Shown here: piece by piece, positions 15,182-24,041 of the stretch | Layout of the letters: each line of letters begins with the position of its first letter | How positions within the stretch are numbered: the first letter of the stretch is position 1 | Source: Bradyrhizobium sp. CCBAU 51627 | Lineage (GTDB): Bacteria > Pseudomonadota > Alphaproteobacteria > Rhizobiales > Xanthobacteraceae | Length of the DNA stretch: 64,000 bases | Reading direction: 5' to 3' | Assembly: GCF_028128765.1 (NCBI RefSeq) | Contig: NZ_LBJG01000024.1 | Location: 310,001 to 374,000 of the forward strand | Made by a program: the position numbers and the translations under genes | The notes under the pieces: model-generated | What the model was told of the DNA's origin: nothing | Seen by the model: the letters and a program-made list of their open reading frames with translations, nothing else | Databases searched by the model: none

Positions 15182-17773
15182 TCACGCCCGCTGCACAAAA
15201 CTGTCCACGACCTTCTTCTCACCGGCCTTGTCGAAGGCGATGGTGAGCTTGTTGCCGTCGATCTTCGTGACGCGGCCGTAGCCGAATTTCTGGTGGAAGA
15301 CGCGGTCTTCGAGCGAAAATTCCGAGGTCGTGCCGGTCGATTTGGCGACCAGCTCGCCCTCGATCGTCAGCGGTCCGCGCCGGCGCGAGGAGAAGCCGCC
15401 GAAATCGGGGCCGGATGACGATGAGGACGAGAACGCGGCGGCTTCTTCCTCGAAGCCGCCGCGACCACCACCGCCATTGCGGCCGCCGCCGCGGTTGCGG
15501 TTCGCCTGGGCGCGCTGCCAGCCCGGCGTCGTGTAGCTGGAGCCGAACGCCTCCATGTCGTCGAAGCGCGATGCGCCGTAGCCGCCGGTGCCGCCCCAGG
15601 CCGAGCCGCCCTTGGATTCGGTGATCTCGACATTGGCCGCGGGCAGCTCGTCGAGGAAGCGCGAGGGGATCGTGGTGGACCAGGTGCCATGGATCCGGCG
15701 GTTGGTGGCGAAATAAATCATGGCGCGGCGGCGGGCGCGGGTCAGGCCGACATGGCCGAGCCGGCGCTCCTCCTCGAGGCCGGCGCGACCTTGTTCGTCG
15801 AGCGTGCGCTGGCTCGGGAACAGGCCTTCCTCCCAGCCGGGCAGGAACACGTTGTCGAATTCGAGCCCCTTGGCCGAGTGCAGCGTCATCAGCGACACCG
15901 CATCGTCCTCGGCGCCGCCCTCGCGGTCCATCACCAGCGAGATATGCTCGAGGAAGCCTTGCAGGTTCTCGAACTCCTCCATCGAGCGCACCAGCTCTTT
16001 CAGGTTCTCCAGCCGGCCCGCGGCATCCGCCGAGCGGTCCTTCTGCCACATCTCGGTGTAGCCGCTCTCGTCGAGCACGATCTGGGCGAGGTCTGTATGC
16101 GCGGTGACCTCGCGCTGGGCGCGCCAGCGGTCGAACTGGGTGACCAGATCGCGAAGCGACCCGCGGGCCTTCGGCTTCAGCTCGTCGGTCTCGACCACCG
16201 CGCGCGCGGCCTCGAACAGCGGGATGCGGCGCTTGCGGGCATGGTCGTGCAGCATCTGCACGGTGGCGTCGCCAAGGCCGCGTTTGGGCACATTGACGAT
16301 GCGCTCGAAGGCGAGATCGTCCGCCGGCGAATTGATGACGCGCAAATACGCCAGCGCATCGCGGATTTCGGCGCGCTCGTAGAAGCGCGGACCGCCGATG
16401 ACGCGATAGGGCAGGCCGAGCGTGACGAAACGGTCTTCGAACTCGCGCATCTGGTAGGACGCGCGCACGAGAATGGCGATCTCGTTGAGCTTCTCGCCCT
16501 GGCGCTGCAGCTGCTCGATCTCCTCGCCGATGCCGCGGGCTTCCTCTTCCGAATCCCAGGAGCCGGTCACCGTGACCTTCTCGCCCTCGACGTCCTCGGT
16601 GCGCAGCGTCTTGCCGAGCCGGCCTTCATTGTGCGCGATCAGGTGCGAAGCGGCGGCGAGGATGTGGCCGGTCGAGCGGTAGTTGCGCTCGAGGCGGATC
16701 ACCTTGGCGCCGGGAAAATCGTGCTCGAAGCGCAGGATGTTGTCGACCTCGGCGCCGCGCCAGCCATAGATCGACTGGTCGTCGTCGCCGACGCAGCAGA
16801 TGTTCTTGGTGGGGCCGGCTGGAGCAGCTACGATCGCCGCGCTCTCCATCATTCCGGGGCGATGCGCAGCATCGAACCCGGAATCTCGATCGATGGACCC
16901 ACTGCTGGATTCCGGGTTCGCGCCTTCGACGCGCCCCGGAATGACAGTGGGTGTGGTCGGCTTAGACGGCGCCTGCGACAGCAGGCGCAGCCACAGATAT
17001 TGCGCGACGTTGGTGTCCTGATATTCGTCGACCAGGATGAACTTGAAGCGCTGCTGGTACTGCCTGAGGATGTCAGGGTGCTCGCGGAAAATCCGGATGT
17101 TCTCCAGCAAGAGATCGCCGAAATCGGCGGCGTTGAGGATCTTCAGCCGTTCCTGGTAGCTCGCATACAGCTTGCCGCCCTTGCCATTGGCGAACATCGC
17201 CGCTTCGCCGGAGGGCACCTGCGATGGCATCAAGCCGCGGTTCTTCCAGCCGTCGATCAGGCCCGCCAGCATGCGCGCCGGCCAGCGCTTGTCGTCGATG
17301 TTCTCGGCCTGCAGCAGTTGCTTGAGCAGGCGCACCTGGTCGTCGACGTCGAGCACGGTGAAGTTCGACTTGAGCTGCGCCAGCTCGGCGTGAAAGCGCA
17401 GGATACGGCCGCCGATCGAGTGGAAGGTGCCGAGCCACGGCATGCCTTCCACGGCGTGGCCGAGCATCTGGCCGAGCCGGTGCTTCATCTCGCGCGCGGC
17501 CTTGTTGGTGAAGGTCACCGACAGGATCTCGGCCGGCCGGGCGCGGCCCTGGCTCAGGATGTGGGCGATGCGCGTGGTCAGCACGCGCGTCTTGCCGGTG
17601 CCGGCGCCGGCCAGCACCAGGACCGGGCCGTCCAGCGTCTCCACGGCCTCGCGCTGCTCCGGATTGAGCCCTGAGAGGTATTTCGGCCCCACCGAGGCGC
17701 GCGCACGCGCGGCAATGCCGCCGGCTGCGGGTTGGTGGTCGGGGACGCCTGTGATCTTGCTGGGCTCGGTCAT
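15182..17773 (-). CDS. UvrD/PcrA-family ATP-dependent DNA helicase with in-frame repeat insertion
   Basis: An 863-residue superfamily 1A helicase (ATG 17773, MTEPSKITGV; in-frame starts at 17782 and 17791 are alternatives). Motifs in order: Q motif LNPEQREAV, Walker A AGAGTGKT, Ia VTFTNKAAREMK, II VDEYQDTN, III GDDDQSIYGWRGA, IV LERNYRST, V TLHSAKGLEFD and VI GLTRARR. A glycine/arginine-rich linker (GGGRNGGGGRGG) leads to a C-terminal Tudor-like region (FGYGRVTKIDGNKLTI). Between motifs II and III, about 55 residues are extra and coincide with a palindromic repeat (16848-16945) read in frame. It unwinds DNA in repair and replication; the insertion seems tolerated because all motifs remain. 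PcrA-like is closer than Rep-like by tail. Confidence 0.92.
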   Translation of the reverse strand: MTEPSKITGVPDHQPAAGGIAARARASVGPKYLSGLNPEQREAVETLDGPVLVLAGAGTGKTRVLTTRIAHILSQGRARPAEILSVTFTNKAAREMKHRLGQMLGHAVEGMPWLGTFHSIGGRILRFHAELAQLKSNFTVLDVDDQVRLLKQLLQAENIDDKRWPARMLAGLIDGWKNRGLMPSQVPSGEAAMFANGKGGKLYASYQERLKILNAADFGDLLLENIRIFREHPDILRQYQQRFKFILVDEYQDTNVAQYLWLRLLSQAPSKPTTPTVIPGRVEGANPESSSGSIDRDSGFDAAHRPGMMESAAIVAAPAGPTKNICCVGDDDQSIYGWRGAEVDNILRFEHDFPGAKVIRLERNYRSTGHILAAASHLIAHNEGRLGKTLRTEDVEGEKVTVTGSWDSEEEARGIGEEIEQLQRQGEKLNEIAILVRASYQMREFEDRFVTLGLPYRVIGGPRFYERAEIRDALAYLRVINSPADDLAFERIVNVPKRGLGDATVQMLHDHARKRRIPLFEAARAVVETDELKPKARGSLRDLVTQFDRWRAQREVTAHTDLAQIVLDESGYTEMWQKDRSADAAGRLENLKELVRSMEEFENLQGFLEHISLVMDREGGAEDDAVSLMTLHSAKGLEFDNVFLPGWEEGLFPSQRTLDEQGRAGLEEERRLGHVGLTRARRRAMIYFATNRRIHGTWSTTIPSRFLDELPAANVEITESKGGSAWGGTGGYGASRFDDMEAFGSSYTTPGWQRAQANRNRGGGRNGGGGRGGFEEEAAAFSSSSSSGPDFGGFSSRRRGPLTIEGELVAKSTGTTSEFSLEDRVFHQKFGYGRVTKIDGNKLTIAFDKAGEKKVVDSFVQRA
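16848..16945. repeat. Palindromic intergenic-type element inserted in frame inside the helicase gene
   Basis: Two inverted arms of about 40 bases: one begins TCATTCCGGGGCG and ends CGAACCCGGAATC; the other is its near-exact reverse complement, differing mainly in the central loop (ATGCGCAGCAT against CGTCGAAGGCG). The shared core CATTCCGGG also occurs in the intergenic element at 1641-1688. Read on the minus strand it encodes VIPGRVEGANPES and, in the other arm, DSGFDAAHRPGMM, without a stop codon. Dispersed repeats of this kind normally sit between genes. Confidence 0.8.
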
Positions 17774-18021
17774 ACGAATCATTGGCCCCACGATGGCACC
17801 GCGGGGTAGCGGAAGGGAGCCTTCTTAACAGGGATTGGAGCCTATATGGGGCGCCCCGAAGAGGTTTTCCACGTACGCGGCGGGCCGATTTGTTCCTCAG
17901 AACGGCATTAAATTCCAGCCAGCCTGCACCGGAACCATCGTTCCCGGGTCGAGATTGTCAAGGCATGAGGCGCGGCCAGCCGCGTCGAGCGCAGACAGAC
18001 ATCAAGACAGAGGTTTCACCA

Positions 18022-18192
18022 ATGCTAGGCTGGGTTGTAACGTTTCTGGTCATCGCACTGATCGCCGGCATCCTGGGCTTTGGCGGCATCGCCGGCGCTT
18101 CCGTCGAGATCGCCAAGATCATCTTCTTCATCGCTGTCATCCTGTTCCTGGTTTCGGCCGTGGTCGGCCTGTCGCGCGGGCGCAGGATATAG
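18022..18192 (+). CDS. DUF1328 small membrane protein (YtjA-like)
   Basis: A 56-residue protein with two hydrophobic helices: MLGWVVTFLVIALIAGILGF, then GGIAGASVEIAKIIFF and VILFLVSAVVGL. Length and both segments match the DUF1328/YtjA family, which usually has this MLxWxxxFLxxAxIAxxxGF start. Longer in-frame starts upstream would add an unconserved, arginine-rich leader and are rejected. Many family members are general-stress genes in alphaproteobacteria, but I could not find a clear EcfG-type promoter upstream. Function unknown, inner membrane. It is convergent with the thioesterase gene, whose stop directly follows. Confidence 0.85.
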   Translation: MLGWVVTFLVIALIAGILGFGGIAGASVEIAKIIFFIAVILFLVSAVVGLSRGRRI

Positions 18193-18699
18193 CTAGCGGC
18201 TCGAGGGCATCGCCACGTTCCGGCCGATGCCCTCGGGCCGCGGCACGGCGCCGTGAGCCCTGACGACGGCCGCAATGCGCTCGCGAATGTCGGGCGGAAA
18301 CGCCGCCACCTTGCGCGAGCCCATGTCGACGTGCAGCGACATGTTCTCGGAGGTGGCAGACAGCCATCCTTCGGTGGCGTGCCGCAGCTCCTCGAAGGTG
18401 TGAAGCCGCTTGTCGTCGGCTTCCAGCAGAAAGACCGAGACCTGCACGGGATCGCCGAGATGGATCTCGCGCAAGTACCGGACGTGGCATTCGGCCGTGA
18501 AGGTCGAGCCGTTGCGCTCCTTCATGTAGGTGGGCCCGATCCCGAGCTGCAGCCACATCTGGTCGATCGCGCGGTCGAACATCACGTTGTAATAGGCCAT
18601 GTTGAGATGGCCGTTGTAGTCGATCCATTGCGGCTCGATCTGCATGATCGAGGAGCGGAACGGCTCAGACGTAGGGGCTGCGACGGCACTCTCCGGCAT
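18193..18699 (-). CDS. Hotdog-fold thioesterase family protein
   Basis: A 168-residue protein. WIDYNGHLNMAYYNVMFDRA near residue 26 is the YbgC/4-hydroxybenzoyl-CoA thioesterase start of the hotdog fold, where D or N in this stretch acts in catalysis. Further blocks are VRYLREIHLGDPVQV and EELRHATEGWLSATSENMS. The sequence is closest in style to the thioesterase domain that accompanies carnitine and betainyl-CoA metabolism, which hydrolyses acyl-CoA; that is a family-level suggestion only. The gene is divergent from an FAD-dependent dehydrogenase gene with about 80 bp between them. Confidence 0.8.
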   Translation of the reverse strand: MPESAVAAPTSEPFRSSIMQIEPQWIDYNGHLNMAYYNVMFDRAIDQMWLQLGIGPTYMKERNGSTFTAECHVRYLREIHLGDPVQVSVFLLEADDKRLHTFEELRHATEGWLSATSENMSLHVDMGSRKVAAFPPDIRERIAAVVRAHGAVPRPEGIGRNVAMPSSR

Positions 18700-18780
18700 G
18701 TGTCCTTCCCAAGCTATGCGTCCGGTCGCTTGACTTGACCGGCTTTATGTCCTTTGCCACGGTTTCTTCTGTCGGGAGGA

Positions 18781-20211
18781 ATGTCCGTGGGTACGATCAT
18801 CACCAATAATCCGCCGCGGCCGGCGCCGGAAGCCCTCGCAAGCACGCTGGAGCAGCTTGCCGCACGGTTCGGCAACCGTCTGATCACCTCGCAGGCCGTT
18901 CGCGAGCAGCACGGCCATACCACGACATGGATCGTCAACCAGCCGCCGGACGGCGTGGTGATGGCACAGGAGACGGCCGACATCCAGGACGTGGTGCGGA
19001 TCTGCGCCAAACACGGCGTGCCCGTCATTCCCTTCGGCACCGGCACCTCGCTCGAGGGCCAGGTCAATGCGCCCGCCGGCGGCATCTCGATCGATTTGCG
19101 CGACATGAACAAGGTGCTTGCGGTGCATGCCGAGGATCTCGACTGCGTGATCCAGCCCGGCGTCACGCGCAAGGCGCTCAACGAGCATCTGCGCGACCAG
19201 GGCCTGTTCTTCCCGATCGATCCCGGCGCGGACGCCTCCCTCGGCGGCATGGCCTCGACCCGCGCCTCCGGCACCAATGCGGTGCGCTACGGCACCATGC
19301 GCGAGAGCGTGCTGGCGCTGAAGGTGGTGCGCGGCGATGGCGAGATCATCACCACGGGCACGCGCGCCAAGAAGTCGTCGGCCGGCTACGATTTGACCCA
19401 TCTGTTCGTTGGCGCCGAAGGCACGCTCGGCATCATCTCGGAGCTGACCATCCGCCTGCGCGGCATCCCGGAGACGATCGCGGCCGGCGCGGTGTCGTTC
19501 GAGACCGTGCACGGGGCCTGTCAGGCCGTGATCCTGGCGATCCAGACCGGCATTCCCGTGGCACGCATCGAGCTGCTCAACGCCGCGCAGGTGAAGGCCT
19601 GCAACTCCTATTCGAAGCTGACCTTGCCGGAGACGCCGCTGCTGCTGATGGAATTCCACGGCAGCGAGATCGAGGTTGCCGAGCAATCCAAGGCGTTCGG
19701 CGAGATCGCAAGAGAGTGCGGCGGCGGCGATTTCTCCTGGACCACCAAGCCGGAGGATCGCACAAAGCTGTGGCAGGCGCGGCACGACGCCTATTGGTCC
19801 GTCAAGGCGCTGCGCCCCGGCGACAGCATCGGCGTGGTCGCGACCGACGTCTGCGTACCGATCTCGCGGCTTGCCGATTGCGTTAGCGAAACCGAGGAAG
19901 ATCTCAAGCGGCTCAATCTTTTGTCGCCGATCGTCGGCCATGTCGGCGACGGCAATTTCCACTGCTCGCTGGTGTGTGACACCAACGATGCCGCCGAGAT
20001 GGCGCGCGGCGAGGAGTTCATGCATCGCCTGGTCGAACGCGCCCAGGCGATGGACGGAACCTGCACCGGCGAGCACGGCATCGGCCAGGGCAAGCAGAAA
20101 TACCTCAAGGCCGAGCTCGGGCCAGAGGCGCTCGATGCGATGCGTGCGCTGAAAAAAGCACTCGATCCGCAGAACATCTTCAACCCCGGCAAAATCGTGC
20201 CGGAGGTGTAG
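18781..20211 (+). CDS. FAD-binding D-lactate/glycolate-type dehydrogenase (GlcD/Dld family)
   Basis: A 476-residue flavoprotein. GGGAGG at 18774-18779 is one base before ATG 18781 but seven before GTG 18787, so the true start may be GTG 18787; the difference is two residues. The FAD-binding PCMH domain has PFGTGTSLEGQVNAPAGG, IDPGADASLGGM and HLFVGAEGTLGIISELT. The C-terminal oxidase domain has GHVGDGNFH and GEHGIGQGKQKYL, with catalytic His residues, and ends in FNPGKIVPEV. Such enzymes oxidise D-lactate, glycolate or related 2-hydroxyacids and pass electrons to cytochromes. No GlcE/GlcF partner is adjacent, which favours the single-subunit D-lactate dehydrogenase (cytochrome) type. Confidence 0.85.
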   Translation: MSVGTIITNNPPRPAPEALASTLEQLAARFGNRLITSQAVREQHGHTTTWIVNQPPDGVVMAQETADIQDVVRICAKHGVPVIPFGTGTSLEGQVNAPAGGISIDLRDMNKVLAVHAEDLDCVIQPGVTRKALNEHLRDQGLFFPIDPGADASLGGMASTRASGTNAVRYGTMRESVLALKVVRGDGEIITTGTRAKKSSAGYDLTHLFVGAEGTLGIISELTIRLRGIPETIAAGAVSFETVHGACQAVILAIQTGIPVARIELLNAAQVKACNSYSKLTLPETPLLLMEFHGSEIEVAEQSKAFGEIARECGGGDFSWTTKPEDRTKLWQARHDAYWSVKALRPGDSIGVVATDVCVPISRLADCVSETEEDLKRLNLLSPIVGHVGDGNFHCSLVCDTNDAAEMARGEEFMHRLVERAQAMDGTCTGEHGIGQGKQKYLKAELGPEALDAMRALKKALDPQNIFNPGKIVPEV

Positions 20212-20315
20212 CGCGGTCTGCCGCGTCGCGGTCGCGGGAACTTTCGGCAGCCAGGCCGGTTCCAATTCCCGACAATTTCCGATGCCTTAATGGCGCGGCT
20301 TTGCGGGAGGATGCG

Positions 20316-21602
20316 ATGTTGCGACCGGTCATTGGAATCGCCGTGATGGTGCTTGCCTGCCTGCTGGCGGGGACGGCTCTGGGCAAGGGCGGTGGCGGCC
20401 ATGGCGGCGGTCACGGTGGCGGGCATGGCGGTGGCCATCATGGCGGCGGCCATGGTGGCGGCCACGCGCATGGTGGCGGCCACCATGGCGGGCCTCGCTT
20501 TGCCGCAGGCGCCCGGCATGGCGGCCCGAACTTCGGTCAGATTCGCAATGCGGCCGTTCGCCCGGCGAATTTCCACAACGCCCTCAATTTGCATTCCAGC
20601 GCCTTCCGCAACGGCCGTCTGATCAGCAATCCCGCGGCGCGCGCCCAGATCGCAGCGGCGGCGGCCCTCGCCGGCTGGCATGGTGCGAGCAGCGGATGGT
20701 GGCAACATGCGGGAGGCGGTTACGGCTGGGTCGGACCACTGTTCTGGCCGTTCGCATACAACGATCTCTACGACTACACGATCTGGGGCGACGGCCTCGG
20801 CTTCTGGGGCTACGGCTATCCGGACATCTACGCCGGCATCTTCGGGCCCTATGGCTATGACGGCCTCGCAACCTATCTGCCGCAGCGTGGACACGAACGG
20901 CGGCAAGCGCGAGGCGTTGCGCTCGATCAGCTTTGCGGCAGCGACCGACGTGAAATCGTCGGTCTGCCGATCGATCAGATCGCAGAAGCGGTGCAGCCGA
21001 CCGAAGCGCAAAGCGCTAGCCTCGACGAACTCGGCAATGCCTCGGTCGATGCGGCCGGGATGATCCGCGCCTCCTGCCCGACGCAAGTCGCGGCGACCGC
21101 GCCCGGCCGGCTGATGGCGATGCAGCAACGTATCGAGGCGATGGTGAAAGCCGTCGACCTCGTTCAGCCCGCCCTGGACAAATTCTATGGCTCGCTCACG
21201 GACGAGCAGAAGGCGCGCTTCAATGCGCTGGCCGAGGATCAGCGTCGTGCAACGGCTTCCAACTCCTCCGGGGGATCGCTGGTGCAGAATTGCGGCGCGT
21301 CCGCTGCGCTCGATTGGCCTGGCACCGACATCGAGGCGAGGCTTCATCCGAGCGACACCCAGCGCGCGGCGCTCCAGGTACTCCAGGATACCAGCGCCAA
21401 GGTCAGCGCATCTTTGAAGGCGGCGTGTCAGCCAGCTGACGTGATGACACCGCCGGCGCGCATGGCCGCGGTCCGCAAGCGGCTTGATGTCATGCTCGAC
21501 GGCGTCAAGTCGGTTCGCGCGGCGCTGGAGGATTTCTACGGCACGCTCAGTGACGAGCAGAAGGCGCAATTCGAGGCCATCGGACCGCGTCGAACGTCCT
21601 GA
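20316..21602 (+). CDS. Exported His-rich protein with two Spy/CpxP (LTXXQ) repeats
   Basis: A 428-residue protein starting at ATG 20316 (TTG 20301 and an out-of-frame ATG are rejected). A signal peptide (VIGIAVMVLACLLAGTALG) is followed by a Gly-His array (GGHGGGHGGGHGGGHHGGG, residues about 28-62), likely metal binding. After a Trp/Tyr/Gly-rich middle come two related domains, about residues 205-305 and 325-425. Each has an early Cys, a second Cys about 45 residues on, and a closing LTDEQKARFNAL or LSDEQKAQFEAI, the LTxxQ motif of Spy/CpxP. Those proteins are periplasmic chaperones or metal-stress sensors. Duplication plus His-rich head is discussed in the findings. Preceded by GGGAGG at about 20306. 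Confidence 0.8.
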   Translation: MLRPVIGIAVMVLACLLAGTALGKGGGGHGGGHGGGHGGGHHGGGHGGGHAHGGGHHGGPRFAAGARHGGPNFGQIRNAAVRPANFHNALNLHSSAFRNGRLISNPAARAQIAAAAALAGWHGASSGWWQHAGGGYGWVGPLFWPFAYNDLYDYTIWGDGLGFWGYGYPDIYAGIFGPYGYDGLATYLPQRGHERRQARGVALDQLCGSDRREIVGLPIDQIAEAVQPTEAQSASLDELGNASVDAAGMIRASCPTQVAATAPGRLMAMQQRIEAMVKAVDLVQPALDKFYGSLTDEQKARFNALAEDQRRATASNSSGGSLVQNCGASAALDWPGTDIEARLHPSDTQRAALQVLQDTSAKVSASLKAACQPADVMTPPARMAAVRKRLDVMLDGVKSVRAALEDFYGTLSDEQKAQFEAIGPRRTS

Positions 21603-21704
21603 ACGCGTCTTGCGAAAAACTGTGACATAAAAATCGTCTCGCCGATCTCGTTTGGGCTCTCTACACTGGGTGAGCCTGAAGCGTGGTCAATCGGCGGTGG
21701 GGCG

Positions 21705-22067
21705 ATGAAGTGGTTCGCGAAGCAGAGGCGGGCAGACATCTGGGACGAGGCGGTCGAATGGCCGCTCGGCGACATCGAGGCTGCCGCGCGTATCCGCGCC
21801 ATCTGTGACGCTGCGGGCCAGAACGCCATCGCCGCTGCGCGAAACGACAAGGGCGAGAGTGCTCGCTATGAGCGCGCGGCAAAGGTCGCGATGGAGATCG
21901 CGATGAAGATCTCCGACGGTCTGATGCGCGACGACGCCGTGCATCGCATCGTCGACCTCTGCATGAGCGCAAACGACATCAAGACGGCGCAGATCCTGTT
22001 CCGCGCGATCCACGCCGGCTGGATCCGCGAGACGGTGCAGCGGGATTATCCGACGCTGGCGCAGTAG
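21705..22067 (+). CDS. Hypothetical soluble helical protein
   Basis: A 120-residue protein with a GGTGGGG purine stretch just ahead of ATG 21705. It is rich in Ala, Arg, Ile and acidic residues, with no signal peptide or membrane segment, and is predicted mostly helical (IRAICDAAGQNAIAAARND, DDAVHRIVDLCMSANDIKTA). I do not recognise the family. The WPLGDIEAAARIRAI and RAIHAGWIRETVQRDYP ends look conserved enough to be a real gene, and base composition matches its neighbours. It stands alone between the Spy-like gene and the convergent SulP gene. Confidence 0.6.
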   Translation: MKWFAKQRRADIWDEAVEWPLGDIEAAARIRAICDAAGQNAIAAARNDKGESARYERAAKVAMEIAMKISDGLMRDDAVHRIVDLCMSANDIKTAQILFRAIHAGWIRETVQRDYPTLAQ

Positions 22068-22088
22068 CGCTGCTATCGCCGCATCGAA

Positions 22089-22180
22089 GGTGGGCTCCCT
22101 CTCCCGCTTGGGGGAGAGGGCTGGGCAGAGGGTTCAGGGACAATCTCCAAGAGGAGGAAGCCCTCACCCGCGCCTTCTCT
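22089..22180. repeat. Intergenic CCCTCTCCC-type hairpin repeat
   Basis: CCCTCTCCC followed by GGGGGAGAGGG forms a strong hairpin, with a second CCCTCACCC box and GGAGG stretches downstream. This is a familiar repeat of high-GC Rhizobiales intergenic DNA (general knowledge). It lies between the stops of two convergent genes and could act as a bidirectional terminator. A shorter relative lies near 45770. Confidence 0.6.
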
Positions 22181-23846
22181 ACTTCGCCAGTCTGTGCACG
22201 GCCTCATCGACGCTGTGAAAGACGTGCTCCCTCGGCAGGGCATCGAACAGGCGGAAACGCTCGAACGCGTCCTGCGCGCGCACCGATTCCAGCCGCGCCA
22301 GCGCGATCGTGACGCCCTGGGCGTTGCATACCTTGAAGATGTCGAGCAGGATCTGCGCGGCGGTGAAGTCGATCTCGACCATGCCGCTCGCTTCCAGCAC
22401 CAACAGTTGCGGCGCTGTCGTGCCGAGCACTTTCGCCACGTCGCTCCGGAAGCTCGGCGCATTGAGAAAGGACAGCGGCGCCTGAAGCCCGATCACGGCA
22501 ACGCCCTTGATGCGCTCTCCGGTCATATGCGGATGCGCCGGCCACCAGATCGTGGTGCCCGGCACGCGCTCGAATTCGACCAGTCGTGCGCGCGTCGTGC
22601 TCCAGATGCCGTGCAGCAGCGAAAGCACGATACCGAGGAACGCACCCTGCTGGATTGGCAGCACGATGATCAGCGCGGCGGTGGCCAGGATCAGAAGAAA
22701 CTCGCTGAACGACTGGCGATAGATCGTGACGATCTGCCTGGTGCGGATGATCCGGAGCGCCACGAACAGCAGAATGCCGCCGAGTGCCGCGTCCGGCACA
22801 TGGCGCAACAATCCCGTTCCGAAGGCGAGCAGCGCCAGCACGATCACCGCCGCCGCTAGGCCTGCGAGCTGCGATTGCCCGCCGGTCTCGGCGACGATGC
22901 CCGTGCGCGGTGGGCTGGCGTTGACCGGAAATGCGCCAAACAGGCCTGATAGAACACTGCCGGCGCCGGCGCCGAGGAAGTCGCGGTCGACATCGGCGGG
23001 CTTGTCGGGATCGGTCGGAAACGACCGCGTGGTGGCCGCGGTTTGCACCATCACGACCACGGTGACCACGAAGGCGAGCGGCACCAGCCGCACCCAGAAC
23101 TCCGGCGCAAGCGCAGGCAACGTCGGCCGCGGCAGCGTGCCTGGTACGCTGCCGACGACGTTGACGCCCTTGCTCTCGAGGCCAAGTGCGATCGTTGCCA
23201 GCGTTGCGGCAACAAGCCCGATCAGCGCGCCGGGAATCTTGGCGCTGACCTTCTCGGAGATGAAGACCACCGCGAGCACGCCGAAGCCGATGCAGAACGT
23301 GACGGGATTGGTGCGGCCGATCTCGGTTGCAAGCACGCCGATGCGATCGAGTGTCGGGCCGTCAGGCGAGTCCAACCCCAGCACACCTGGTAATTGCGAC
23401 ACGATGATGTGGACGGAGATGCCGGCGAGGAAGCCGACCATCACTGGCATCGACAAGAGGTTCGCGATGCCGCCGAGCCGAAACGCGCCGCCCGCCAGCA
23501 TCATGGCGCCGACCATCAAGGCCAGCGCGATCGCGAGTCCCTGATATTCAGGTGAGCCCGTGGCGGCGAGCGCCGCTAGGCCGCCGGCAAAGATCGGTGT
23601 GATGGTGGAATCGGCGCCGCAGGACAGGAAGCGGTTGCCGCCGAGCAGCGCAAAGCCGAGCGAGCCCGCCATGAAGGCGAAGAATCCGATCTGCGGCGGA
23701 AAGCCGCCGAGCCGCGCCGTCGCCATCTGCTCGGGGATCGCGATCGCTGCCAGCGTCAGCCCCGCCATCAGATCGCCGGCCAGGGAAAAGGACGCAAGCG
23801 ATTGGAACAGCGGCCATGCAGGCTTGGCGTCGGCGTCGTGCGGCAT
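22179..23846 (-). CDS. SulP-family anion permease with STAS domain
   Basis: A 555-residue membrane protein with ten to twelve hydrophobic segments. The N-terminal DLMAGLTLAAIAIPEQMATARL is the SulP helix 1 signature, and FPVNASPPRTGIVAETGGQSQLA is the conserved loop motif. The C-terminal ~110 residues form a STAS domain (GVAVIGLQAPLSFLNA ... LLVLEASGMVEIDFTAAQIL). Members transport sulphate, bicarbonate, dicarboxylates or other anions. No sulphate assimilation gene is nearby, so the substrate is open. ATG 23846 is preceded by a GAGGAC-type ribosome site. Confidence 0.87.
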   Translation of the reverse strand: MPHDADAKPAWPLFQSLASFSLAGDLMAGLTLAAIAIPEQMATARLGGFPPQIGFFAFMAGSLGFALLGGNRFLSCGADSTITPIFAGGLAALAATGSPEYQGLAIALALMVGAMMLAGGAFRLGGIANLLSMPVMVGFLAGISVHIIVSQLPGVLGLDSPDGPTLDRIGVLATEIGRTNPVTFCIGFGVLAVVFISEKVSAKIPGALIGLVAATLATIALGLESKGVNVVGSVPGTLPRPTLPALAPEFWVRLVPLAFVVTVVVMVQTAATTRSFPTDPDKPADVDRDFLGAGAGSVLSGLFGAFPVNASPPRTGIVAETGGQSQLAGLAAAVIVLALLAFGTGLLRHVPDAALGGILLFVALRIIRTRQIVTIYRQSFSEFLLILATAALIIVLPIQQGAFLGIVLSLLHGIWSTTRARLVEFERVPGTTIWWPAHPHMTGERIKGVAVIGLQAPLSFLNAPSFRSDVAKVLGTTAPQLLVLEASGMVEIDFTAAQILLDIFKVCNAQGVTIALARLESVRAQDAFERFRLFDALPREHVFHSVDEAVHRLAK

Positions 23847-23930
23847 CGAGGTCCTCGGACAGGTGCGTCAAACGACGACACTACAGCATTTCCGGACTAG
23901 AAGACGGCAGACGCGATTTCTCCACATCCT

Positions 23931-24012
23931 CCGTCATTGCGAGCGGAGCGAAGCAATCCAGGATACCTCCGAGGCAAGACTCTGGAACGCTTCGCTTCGC
24001 TCGCAATGACGG
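23931..24012. repeat. Intergenic CATTGCGAGC inverted repeat
   Basis: The left arm starts CCGTCATTGCGAGCGGAGCG and the right arm is its near reverse complement, ending GCTCGCAATGACGG. Together they would form a hairpin of about 30 bp with an 18-base loop. The CGTCATTGCGAGC...GAAGCAATCCA type is widespread in Bradyrhizobium and Rhodopseudomonas (general knowledge). It sits between the caspase-like and SulP genes, both on the minus strand. Confidence 0.7.
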
Positions 24013-24041
24013 ACCAAAAATGCGTGCTCCTGTTAGGCGCC

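Noticed and set aside
15689..17674. Long open frame on the plus strand opposite the helicase
   Set aside because: It mirrors the codon pattern of the helicase, has no domain and no ribosome site; high GC leaves long open frames on the opposite strand.
18022..18192. Possible EcfG (general stress) promoter before the DUF1328 gene
   Set aside because: A GGAAC box is present upstream, but no CGTT box follows at the 16-17 bp spacing required.
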